A program made the translations under genes and the position numbers. Shown one piece after another: positions 53,710 through 61,662 of a stretch of 64,000 nucleotides of DNA (position 1 is the stretch's first letter; each line of letters begins with the position of its first letter). The DNA comes from Pigmentiphaga sp. NML030171 (lineage in GTDB: Bacteria; Pseudomonadota; Gammaproteobacteria; Burkholderiales; Burkholderiaceae_B): contig NZ_NINX01000016.1 in the NCBI RefSeq assembly GCF_002188635.1, positions 1-64,000 of the forward strand, written 5' to 3'. Under the pieces are notes generated by a model. It was not told the DNA's origin. It did not search any database and worked only from the letters and a program-made list of their open reading frames with translations.

Positions 53710-54624
53710 ATGAAGACCGACTTGAACCTGCTGCGCGTGCTGGTCGCCATCTACGACACCGGCAGCGTCAGCGCCGCGGCGCAGCGCCTCGCCATGAGCC
53801 AGCCGGCCGCCAGCGCCGCGCTGTCGCGCCTGCGCGCATCCCTGGGCGACCAGTTGTTCGTGCGGCGCGGATCCCGCATGGAAGCCACGCCGCGCGCGCA
53901 GCACATCATTGCCCGCACGCGCGAGGTCATCCAGGTCATCGACCACGAGATCCTGCCCAACCCCGAGTTCTCGCCGTCCCGCTTCGACGGCGAACTCACG
54001 CTGTGCATGAGCGAGATCGGCGAGGCGGTCTTCCTGCCCGCCCTCTACCGGCGCATCCGCGCCGAGGCACCCGGCGCGCGCCTGCGCACCATCGGCCTGC
54101 TGCCGGCCGAACTGGAAGGCGCCCTGTACGAAGGCCGCGTCGATTCGGTGCTGGGCTACTTCCCCGACCTGCAATCCCACTTCATCTTCCAGCAGCGGCT
54201 GTATTCGCACGACCTGACCTGCCTCGTGCGCCAGGCCCATCCACTGGCCGGCCCGCGCATGACGCTGGACGAATTCCTGGGCATGGACCACGTGCTGGTG
54301 CGCGACGACGGGCGCAGCCAGGAAATGTTCGAGCAGGAACTGGCCGCCCGCGGCATCGAGCGCAAGATCGCGCTGCGCACCTCGCACTACATGAGCCTGG
54401 GCACGCTGATCAACGACAGCGACCTCATCGTCGTGCTGCCGCGCGCGGTGGCCGAACTGCACGTGCGCAGCGCCAACGCGCGCATCGTCGAACCGCCCTT
54501 CCCCATCCGCCGCTACGACCTCAAGCAGTACTGGCACCGGCGCTTCCACGACGACCCCAAGAGTATCTGGCTGCGCACGCTCATCCAGGGCGTCCTGGGA
54601 GAACCGGCGCCGGCCATGCCGTGA
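53710..54624 (+). CDS. LysR-family regulator (NodD/LinR-like)
   Basis: A 304-residue LysR protein with HTH LNLLRVLVAIYDTGSVSAAA and SRLRASLGDQLFVRRGSRME, and effector domain LCMSEIGEAVFLPALYRRIR and DSVLGYFPDLQSHFIFQQRL. The pattern resembles the LysR branch regulating aromatic degradation. It is divergent from the LivK-Rieske operon and probably activates it. Confidence 0.88.
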   Translation: MKTDLNLLRVLVAIYDTGSVSAAAQRLAMSQPAASAALSRLRASLGDQLFVRRGSRMEATPRAQHIIARTREVIQVIDHEILPNPEFSPSRFDGELTLCMSEIGEAVFLPALYRRIRAEAPGARLRTIGLLPAELEGALYEGRVDSVLGYFPDLQSHFIFQQRLYSHDLTCLVRQAHPLAGPRMTLDEFLGMDHVLVRDDGRSQEMFEQELAARGIERKIALRTSHYMSLGTLINDSDLIVVLPRAVAELHVRSANARIVEPPFPIRRYDLKQYWHRRFHDDPKSIWLRTLIQGVLGEPAPAMP

Positions 54625-54652
54625 CGGCACCGGCATGCGGCATGTTTCCATC

Positions 54653-54676
54653 AATTAAATCGCTTGCGATTTAATT
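54653..54676. promoter_or_regulatory. OhrR operator, perfect 24-bp dyad
   Basis: AATTAAATCGC-tt-GCGATTTAATT (11-bp arms, 2-nt centre) lies 22 nt before ohrR. It is followed by a second partial copy of the half-site TTAAATCGC (55220-55228) upstream of ohr. OhrR is a dimeric MarR-type repressor, so this is the expected autoregulatory site. Confidence 0.75.
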
Positions 54677-54698
54677 TTTCGCTATCTATACTGCCGGC

Positions 54699-55160
54699 AT
54701 GAATGCGAAACCCCAAGCCGCCGCCAGGTCCGCGCCGCTGTCGCTGGACAACCAGCTCTGCTTCGCGCTGTACTCCACCAACCTGGCGATGAACAAGCTC
54801 TACCGTCAGTTGCTGGGCAAGCTGGAGCTCACCTATCCCCAGTACCTGGCCATGCTGGTGCTATGGGAACGGGACGGCCTGACGGTTTCCGAGCTGGGCC
54901 AGCGGCTGTTCCTGGATTCCGCCACGTTGACGCCCCTGCTCAAGCGGCTCCAGGCCATGGAATTGATCGCCCGCACGCGCGGCAAGGAAGACGAACGCCA
55001 GGTGCTCGTCACGCTGACGCCGAAAGGCCGGGCGCTCAAGGCCAAGGCCGCTTCGGTTCCTTCCGCCGTCCTGTGCGCCAGCGCATGCACCCCTGCCCAG
55101 CTCGCCGCCACCAAGCAGCAATTGGAGGCCCTGCGGGACAGCCTGTTGAAGAACGGCTGA
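54699..55160 (+). CDS. ohrR: Organic hydroperoxide-sensing MarR repressor OhrR
   Basis: A 153-residue MarR-type repressor. The sensing cysteine is Cys21 in the NQLCFALYS motif; further cysteines at 126 and 130 suit a 2-Cys mechanism with a resolving thiol, as in Xanthomonas OhrR. The winged helix spans [20 protein letters not shown] and [18 protein letters not shown]. Oxidation by organic peroxides releases DNA and allows ohr expression. It is upstream of ohr in the same direction. Confidence 0.9.
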   Translation: MNAKPQAAARSAPLSLDNQLCFALYSTNLAMNKLYRQLLGKLELTYPQYLAMLVLWERDGLTVSELGQRLFLDSATLTPLLKRLQAMELIARTRGKEDERQVLVTLTPKGRALKAKAASVPSAVLCASACTPAQLAATKQQLEALRDSLLKNG

Positions 55161-55316
55161 GACATGGCGGCCCAACCGGAGATCCGCATGGCGCGTCACG
55201 GCATTTAAATAGCACACGATTAAATCGCTAAATACACATGTAGCCGGCCGGGGTGGCGGCCGACTGCATCCCCAACCGCCACCCATGGCTCTGCGAGCCC
55301 TTCCAGGAGTTTCATC

Positions 55317-55742
55317 ATGCCCATCGAAAAAGTCCTCTATGTTGCCCACGCGACGGCCACCGGCGGCCGGGACGGCAAGGCCGCCTCTTCCGACAACGCG
55401 CTGGACGTGCGCCTGTCCACGCCCAAGGAACTGGGCGGCGCGGGCGGCCCCGGCACGAATCCGGAACAGCTGTTCGCTGCCGGCTACTCGGCATGCTTCC
55501 TGGGTGCGCTGAAGTTCGTCGCCGCCAAGGAGAAGGTCGGCCTGCCAGCGGACACGCAGATCGAAGGCGCGGTGGGCATCGGTCCCATTCCGACCGGTTT
55601 CGCGATCGAGGTGGAACTCAGGATCTCCCTGCCGGGCCTGGAGCGCGCCACGGCCGAATCGCTGGTGCAGAAGGCCCACGTCGTGTGCCCCTACTCCAAC
55701 GCGACCCGCGGCAACATCGACGTCACGCTCACGGTGGTCTGA
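55317..55742 (+). CDS. ohr: Organic hydroperoxide resistance peroxidase
   Basis: A 141-residue Ohr/OsmC-type peroxidase that reduces organic hydroperoxides using lipoyl-dependent reductants. The reactive Cys60 ([10 protein letters not shown]) and resolving Cys124 ([12 protein letters not shown]) are at the family positions. ATG with CCAGGAG upstream, 156 nt after ohrR; the intervening DNA holds a second OhrR-like half-site. Confidence 0.95.
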   Translation: MPIEKVLYVAHATATGGRDGKAASSDNALDVRLSTPKELGGAGGPGTNPEQLFAAGYSACFLGALKFVAAKEKVGLPADTQIEGAVGIGPIPTGFAIEVELRISLPGLERATAESLVQKAHVVCPYSNATRGNIDVTLTVV

Positions 55743-55831
55743 CCCGCCGCGCGGCGGCGCGGATCGTTCACTTCGTTGTCACCCGCGGCGGGTAGCCTGC
55801 CCGGCGTCTTCCCCACGCGAACACGACGAAC

Positions 55832-57637
55832 ATGACCGATACTCTTGCCCGCCGCCGCTTCCTGCGCGGCGTCGCCCTGGGCGGCGCCGGCGCCGCCTCT
55901 TCCCTGGCCCTGGCCGCCTGCGGCGGCGGCGACGATGACCATCCCGTCGACGTCGGCTTCACCCATGGCGTGGCCAGCGGCGATCCGCTGGCCGACCGCG
56001 TCGTCATCTGGACCCGCGCCGTCCCGGCCGGCGGCGGCGACGTCGACATCAAGTGGGAAATGGCCACCGACGAGGCCTTCAAGAACATCGCCAAGAGCGG
56101 AGCGGCCAGCGCCCGCGCCGACCAGGACCACACCGTCAAGGTCGACGTCGCCGGGCTCGCGGCGGGAACGGTCTACTGGTACCGCTTCAAGCACGAGGAC
56201 AAGGTCTCGCCCATCGGCCGCACCCGTACCCTGCCCACCGGCCCGGTCAAGCAGGCCAAGCTGGTGGTCTTCTCCTGTTCCAACTACCCGGCCGGCTATT
56301 TCCACGTCTACGCCGAGGCCGCCAGGCGCGGGGACCTCGACGCCGCCATCCACCTGGGCGACTACATCTACGAATACGGCCGCGACGGCTATGCCTCGGA
56401 ACAGGCGCAGGCCATGGGCCGGCCGTCCGAACCCGCCAACGAGATCGTCTCGCTGGCGGACTACCGACGCCGCTATGCCCAGTATCGCAGCGACCCCGAC
56501 CTGCAGGCGGTGCATGCCGCCCTGCCCTTCATCGCCGTGTGGGACGACCACGAGATCGCCAACGACACCTGGGAAAACGGCGCCGAGAACCACCAGCCCG
56601 ATACCGAGGGCGATTTTGCGCTGCGCAAGGCGGCCGCCGTGCGCGCCTACCACGAGTGGCTGCCCACGCGACCGCAGTCGGCGCCCAACGTCATCTACCG
56701 CAGCTTCGACTTCGGCGACCTGCTGTCGCTCCACATGCTCGATACGCGCGTCCTGGCCCGCGCCAGGCAGCTGTCCTACACCCGCTACTTCGGCGCGCTG
56801 CTCGGCAATCCCGACCCCGCCGCCGGTCTCGCGCAGTTCGCCGCCGCATTCACCGCCGACGTCGCCGCGCCTGGCCGGCAACTGATGGGGCAGGCGCAGA
56901 CCACCTGGCTGCGCGACCGCATGGCCGCCTCGAAGGCGACCTGGCAAATCCTGGGCCAGCAGGTGCTGATGGCGCCGGTGCACCTGCCCATGCCGGTCCT
57001 GCTGGGCCTGCTGGCCTCGACGGGCCAGTTGGGTGACGTCGAGATTCCCGCCCAGTTCGCGATGGACCCGGCCGCCTACGCCCGGCTGGTGGCTCGCCAG
57101 CAAGCCGGCGATCCGACCCTGACCCCGCAGGAACGCGCCATCCTGGCCATGCCCTGCATCCCGTACAACCTCGATTCCTGGGACGGCTATTGGGCCGCGC
57201 GCGAGACCGTGCTGGGGATGGCGCGGCAACTGGACAAGAACCTGGTCGTGCTGGCCGGGGACACCCACAACGCATGGGCCAGCGACCTGCGCGACAAGGA
57301 CGGGAACGCCGTGGGCGTGGAGTTCGCCGCGTCGTCGGTGACCTCTCCCGGCTTCGAGGAATACCTGGGCGACGGCGTGCCTGCGGGCCAGTTGGCGGCC
57401 CTGCTGACCGGCCTGGCCAACCTGTCCACCCTGGCCGCAGGCAACAAGTGGGCCGGCAGCCTGAAATACGCCGACACCAGCCTGCGCGGCTACATGGTCC
57501 TGACCGTCACGCCCGAACGCATCCGCGCCGACTGGCAGTACGTCGACACGGTGCATGCCCGCGACTATCGGGCGTCGCTGGGCAAGAGTCTCGCCACGCT
57601 GCCGGGCGCGTCGAACCGCAGGCTGGTCGAGGTCTGA
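55832..57637 (+). CDS. Alkaline phosphatase D family protein (PhoD-like), Tat lipoprotein
   Basis: A 601-residue exported metallophosphoesterase. The N-terminus combines a Tat motif (RRRFLRG) with a lipobox (ALAAC, Cys about 30), so it is likely a Tat-exported lipoprotein. An Fn3-like N-terminal domain precedes the catalytic core: DLDAAIHLGDYIYEYG, PFIAVWDDHEIAND, HMLDTR and VLAGDTHNAWA carry the metal ligands. PhoD enzymes hydrolyse phosphodiesters and monoesters. It is monocistronic, divergent in orientation from the sulfatase operon downstream. Confidence 0.88.
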   Translation: MTDTLARRRFLRGVALGGAGAASSLALAACGGGDDDHPVDVGFTHGVASGDPLADRVVIWTRAVPAGGGDVDIKWEMATDEAFKNIAKSGAASARADQDHTVKVDVAGLAAGTVYWYRFKHEDKVSPIGRTRTLPTGPVKQAKLVVFSCSNYPAGYFHVYAEAARRGDLDAAIHLGDYIYEYGRDGYASEQAQAMGRPSEPANEIVSLADYRRRYAQYRSDPDLQAVHAALPFIAVWDDHEIANDTWENGAENHQPDTEGDFALRKAAAVRAYHEWLPTRPQSAPNVIYRSFDFGDLLSLHMLDTRVLARARQLSYTRYFGALLGNPDPAAGLAQFAAAFTADVAAPGRQLMGQAQTTWLRDRMAASKATWQILGQQVLMAPVHLPMPVLLGLLASTGQLGDVEIPAQFAMDPAAYARLVARQQAGDPTLTPQERAILAMPCIPYNLDSWDGYWAARETVLGMARQLDKNLVVLAGDTHNAWASDLRDKDGNAVGVEFAASSVTSPGFEEYLGDGVPAGQLAALLTGLANLSTLAAGNKWAGSLKYADTSLRGYMVLTVTPERIRADWQYVDTVHARDYRASLGKSLATLPGASNRRLVEV

Positions 57638-57778
57638 TCTCCCAAGCACCACGACAGGGTTCCGGGCGCGCCTTCATGGTGCGCCTTGACCCTTATTTGT
57701 GCATCGCAACATTTTTCTGGCGATCCGGTTTTTCAGGCGCTACCATCAAGGCAATCCACCAGGATTACCCGAACTGCG

Positions 57779-58162
57779 ATGCACAACGAAACCCGCTCCA
57801 CCCTCTTGTCCGCCGCCATTGCCGTCCGGTCCGAACTTCAGTTCCACTACCACGGCGCCACGCGCATAGCCCATCCCCACAGCCTGGGCTCCACCACCGA
57901 CGGCACGCTGATCGTGATCGCCTGGCAGCTGGACGGCCGCTCGGGCGATCCGCCCGGCTGGCGCCTGTACAACGCCGACAGGATGAATCGCCTGGTCCGC
58001 ACGGGCCAGCGCTTCGAACCCTTGCCGTCTCCGCCCTACAAGCTGGCCGGACTGATCAGGACGCCGTACGAATCGCCCTTCGACGACGACCGTCCCTTCG
58101 ACCTGCCGCCGCTGGCCAGCCAGCAGCGCAAGAGCCGCGGCAGGTGGCTGCGGACGATCTGA
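57779..58162 (+). CDS. Stand-alone WYL-domain protein
   Basis: A 127-residue protein consisting mainly of a WYL-like domain: RSELQFHYHGATRIAHPHSL, GTLIVIAWQLDGRS, PPGWRLYNADRMNRLV. It lacks the usual N-terminal HTH, so it may act as a ligand-sensing partner instead of a DNA-binding regulator. ATG at 57779 begins the conserved part. Short Arg-rich tail. Function unknown. Confidence 0.6.
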   Translation: MHNETRSTLLSAAIAVRSELQFHYHGATRIAHPHSLGSTTDGTLIVIAWQLDGRSGDPPGWRLYNADRMNRLVRTGQRFEPLPSPPYKLAGLIRTPYESPFDDDRPFDLPPLASQQRKSRGRWLRTI

Positions 58163-58183
58163 GTCCGCGGTTGCCGCCCGCGC

Positions 58184-60526
58184 TCACCCCGCCACGGTCA
58201 GCTTGCACGACCTGCCCAGGTTGGCCTGGATGATGGCGCGATCCGCGTCATCGGTCTTGCCATCGTGGTTGAGGTCGTACCAGCTGGATTGGGCCACGCC
58301 CTCGTGCAGGTTCAACCGGCTGAGCTCCATCCAGTTGTCCAGGTCCTTCTGGTCGACCACGCCGTCGCGGTTGCCGTCGCCCGGACAATTGAGCGAGTCG
58401 TAGCTGTAGTTGTAGGCCGCCACGCGGTCCCGCAGGTCCATCTCGGCCTTCAAGGCGGCATAGGCCTGCTGCGCCTGGGCATCCAGCGCGGCGGTGATGG
58501 TGGGCGAGCCCGTGGCGATGGCGCTGCCGCTCCGGTCCAGCGTGGGATCGGGAACGGCCATGTCGATCCGGTAGAGTTCGTCGGTGTTCCGGTTTTCCAC
58601 ATATGCCGAGTTGACCGGATTGGCGGTGTCCACCGTATAGGTCTTGCGGTTCAGGCGCACCAGCTTGTAGCTGCCGTCGCTGACGGCTTTCTGTGAATCC
58701 GGCAGGACGTCCACCGCGTCGTCCGCGTCCAGCGCCTTGCGGTAGGACAGCACCTGTCCGCATTGGCTGAAACCTTCCGCGGGCACGCCCGCCAGCCCGG
58801 AGCCCGCCCCGTACCAGACGCCGCTCTGGTCTTCGCACAAGGCCTTGTTCGGAAAAATGGTGAAGCAGGCATTGGCCGCTTCCACGACGCAGGGCTGGGG
58901 CGTGATGTCGCTGGCAGGATTGGTGAAATTCGTACCCATTTCGGAGAAATTCAGGCTGCGGATGGCGCCTTGGCCGGGGTTGGTCAAGTAGGCCAGCATG
59001 GGCTGGGCGTCCACCGGGCGGTTGGCGGGCACGCCTGCCTTGACATCGGCCCCGGCGATTTCCGCGAACAACTGGTACAGGTCGGGCGAGCTGACCTGGT
59101 GCGCCACCTCCCGGCCCGGCTCCTTCACGATCGGGCCGGCCACCAGCAACGGCACCGATACGCCGGTCTGGTAGGGGAAGCCCTTGGCGCGCGTGGGGTC
59201 GAAGCGGCCCGGCGCGGTGAACTTCACGCTGTTGACGTAGGTGCCGTTGTCGCCCATGACGACCACCACGGTGTTGGTTTTCTCCGGCTGGTAGTTCAGC
59301 GTGCCGTCGCCGTTCCAGGTGGCAAGACCCAGTTCCACCAACAGGCGGCCGATCTCCTTGTCCATGGCCTCGACCATCAGGTTGGTGACGATGTGGTCAT
59401 CGATCAGCGCCGTGATCCGGCCCGGCGCGCCTTCGATGTCGCTGGCCGGCGAGCAGAGCAGGTTGTCGTTGCGGCCCGGGGTCGATTCCGACACCAGCGA
59501 CAGGGGCGGCACTTGCAGCGGCGCGTGGATGGCGGAATAGCCGACCGACATCATCCAGGGCGTGTCCGTGGACTGCCCACGGGCCCAGGCCACGGCACGG
59601 TCGGTCTCCATGGTGCTGCGATAGCCGCGCGCGGACGGATCGGTGGCCGTGACCTTGCGCGAGGTGCCGTCGGCCCAGCTCTGGATGAACTCGCCGGTGT
59701 AGTAGCCGTTCTGCGCGCTGAAGTCGATGTAGCCGGGCCGGGCGCCCTGGCAGGACTGGCCGGGGTCGAAGATCCCGCCGCGTTCCATGCAGCTGCGGCC
59801 CGGCGTGACGATGTCGCTGCTGCGGGTGATGGACTCGCAGCTGCCCGTCGCGAAATAGCACGCGCCGCCGTCGGCGCCGTTGACGGGGTCCATCGTCGTG
59901 TTCGACACGAAGCCGCATTTGTAGGTGCCTTCGGCCACGGTGGCCAGGCCCGCCCGCGTGTCGATCGGATAGGGGGCACCGTCCAGATAGCCGTCGAAGT
60001 AGTCCCAGCCCAGCTTCCACATGGTCTGGTGGCCGTACGGCAGGTTGGCGGCGGTGCCCAGGTCGGAGCCGGTCAGGTGCATCTTGCCGATCAGCGCGCT
60101 GGTATAGCCCTGGGTGCGCAGGAGCTTGGGCAGCGTGACCTCGTAGGGCGAGATCTCGGAATTGGCCAGGTCGGTGGACACCACCGCGTTCAGGATGTTG
60201 GTGCTGGACGGGTAGCGGCCGGTGAAGAAGGTGGCGCGGGTCGGCGTGCAGGTGGGCATGGCCCAGGCATTGCGGAACTGCAGGCCGGCCTTGGCGATGG
60301 CCGTCAGGTTGGGCGTCCTGGGCGGCACGGCGCCGCCGTAGCCATACGAGGTCAGTTGATCCAGGCCGAAATCGTCGATCACGATGAACAGGATGTTGGG
60401 CTTCTGCTGCGCCTGCGGCGAGGGCTTGGCGCCGCTGTCGTCCGAGCAGCTCGACAGCAGCAGCGCGGATGCGGCCGCGGCCGCCGCGCACAGGATGGTC
60501 GGCTTGGCGCACGGTATCGTTTTCAT
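58184..60526 (-). CDS. Lipoprotein sulfatase with C-terminal dockerin-like domain
   Basis: A 780-residue exported sulfatase. Lipobox LLSSC (Cys27); metal-binding Asp51-Asp52 in FIVIDDFG; active-site signature CTPTRATFFTGRYP with Cys93 to be converted to formylglycine; VVVVMGDNGTYVNS holds further ligands. A cysteine-rich insert (around 225-260) and CEDQSGVWYGAGS recur in the sister sulfatase. The last 67 residues (714-780) hold two dockerin-type calcium loops, DGNRDGVVDQKDLDNW and DLNHDGKTDDADRAI. It is last in the operon, 14 nt after the maturase gene. Substrate unknown. Confidence 0.85.
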   Translation of the reverse strand: MKTIPCAKPTILCAAAAAASALLLSSCSDDSGAKPSPQAQQKPNILFIVIDDFGLDQLTSYGYGGAVPPRTPNLTAIAKAGLQFRNAWAMPTCTPTRATFFTGRYPSSTNILNAVVSTDLANSEISPYEVTLPKLLRTQGYTSALIGKMHLTGSDLGTAANLPYGHQTMWKLGWDYFDGYLDGAPYPIDTRAGLATVAEGTYKCGFVSNTTMDPVNGADGGACYFATGSCESITRSSDIVTPGRSCMERGGIFDPGQSCQGARPGYIDFSAQNGYYTGEFIQSWADGTSRKVTATDPSARGYRSTMETDRAVAWARGQSTDTPWMMSVGYSAIHAPLQVPPLSLVSESTPGRNDNLLCSPASDIEGAPGRITALIDDHIVTNLMVEAMDKEIGRLLVELGLATWNGDGTLNYQPEKTNTVVVVMGDNGTYVNSVKFTAPGRFDPTRAKGFPYQTGVSVPLLVAGPIVKEPGREVAHQVSSPDLYQLFAEIAGADVKAGVPANRPVDAQPMLAYLTNPGQGAIRSLNFSEMGTNFTNPASDITPQPCVVEAANACFTIFPNKALCEDQSGVWYGAGSGLAGVPAEGFSQCGQVLSYRKALDADDAVDVLPDSQKAVSDGSYKLVRLNRKTYTVDTANPVNSAYVENRNTDELYRIDMAVPDPTLDRSGSAIATGSPTITAALDAQAQQAYAALKAEMDLRDRVAAYNYSYDSLNCPGDGNRDGVVDQKDLDNWMELSRLNLHEGVAQSSWYDLNHDGKTDDADRAIIQANLGRSCKLTVAG

Positions 60527-60540
60527 GCTTGCTCTCCCTT

Positions 60541-61662
60541 TCAAGTCCTGACCAGCCGGAATCCCAGGTGGGACATGGGGCTGTAGGGGTCGGAGCCGCG
60601 CCGGGCGCTGGGCCGGTACGACAGGCAATAGTCTTCGTTGCACAGGAACGAGCCGCCGCGGATGACCCGCTTGGGCGCATCGAACGGAACGCCGGGCTCG
60701 CCGGGGTCATAGGAGCCGGCCGGCCCCTGGGGGTTGTCGATGGGATGGGCCGGCAGCCTGGCCTGCTGCGCGAAGTAGTCGGCGCGGTACCAGTCAGCCA
60801 CCCACTGCCAGGCGTTGCCGGTCATGTCCAGCAGGCCATAGCCATTGGGCGGAAAGGTGCCCGCTTCGACCGTGCCGGCCGCTCCGCCCGCGCGCGGACT
60901 GACCACGGGAAAGCGGCGCTCGCGCACGTCCCAGTAGTTGGCCTGGCGCGCGCCGTCCACCAGCGGTTCGTCGCCCCAGCCATAGGTGGCCTGCTCCAGG
61001 CCGCCGCGCGCGGCGAACTCCCATTCGGCCTCGGTCGGCAGGCGCTTGCCCGCCCACTTGGCATAGGCCAGCGCGTCGGGATGGCTGACCTGGACCACCG
61101 GGTGGCCGCCCTTGCCCTCGATGGAACTGCCCGGCCCCTGGGGATGGCGCCAGTCCGCACCCGGAACGTAGCGCCACCAGCGGGAATAGTCGTCCAGGCG
61201 CACGGGCCGGTCGGTGCCGACGAACACCATGGCCCCGGGCACCAGCACGTCGTCGGGCGGGCGCGGCGTGCCGGGCGGCAGTTGCACGCGCACGGTCTCC
61301 CAGTCCGGCTTCCGTTCGGCGGTGGTGACGTAGCCTGTTTCCCGGACGAAGCGGGCGAACTGGTCGTTGGTGACGTGCGTGACATCCATCCAGAAGCCCG
61401 GGACGCGCACCTGGTGCGTGGGGCGTTCGTTGGGATAGGCCAGCCGGTGATCGCTGCCCATCAGGAACACGCCGCCCGGCACCCAGGCCATGCCCTGGGG
61501 CGTACGGACGCCGTCGCCGAGCACGACGCGTGGCCTTTGCGCGGGTCGGCTGCGCCACGCCTGCCACCCGAGGACACCGCCGGCGGCGGCGCCCGCGGCC
61601 GCCAGGGCCACTCCGCCCATCAGCAGGCGCCGGCGGCCATTCTTGGGGTCAGTAGATGCCAT
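60541..61662 (-). CDS. Formylglycine-generating enzyme (sulfatase maturase, SUMF1/FGE family)
   Basis: A 373-residue enzyme that oxidises the sulfatase active-site Cys to formylglycine using O2. It has an N-terminal hydrophobic segment after GRRRLL (residues 10-35), so it is membrane-anchored or exported (possible Tat motif). FGE hallmarks: MAWVPGGVFLMGSD, LPTEAEWEFAARGG, GNAWQWVADWY and GGSFLCNEDYCLSYRPSARR, with the catalytic pair Cys341/Cys346 spaced as in characterised aerobic FGEs. It lies between the two sulfatases (14-nt overlap upstream, 14-nt gap downstream), which are its probable clients. Confidence 0.87.
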   Translation of the reverse strand: MASTDPKNGRRRLLMGGVALAAAGAAAGGVLGWQAWRSRPAQRPRVVLGDGVRTPQGMAWVPGGVFLMGSDHRLAYPNERPTHQVRVPGFWMDVTHVTNDQFARFVRETGYVTTAERKPDWETVRVQLPPGTPRPPDDVLVPGAMVFVGTDRPVRLDDYSRWWRYVPGADWRHPQGPGSSIEGKGGHPVVQVSHPDALAYAKWAGKRLPTEAEWEFAARGGLEQATYGWGDEPLVDGARQANYWDVRERRFPVVSPRAGGAAGTVEAGTFPPNGYGLLDMTGNAWQWVADWYRADYFAQQARLPAHPIDNPQGPAGSYDPGEPGVPFDAPKRVIRGGSFLCNEDYCLSYRPSARRGSDPYSPMSHLGFRLVRT

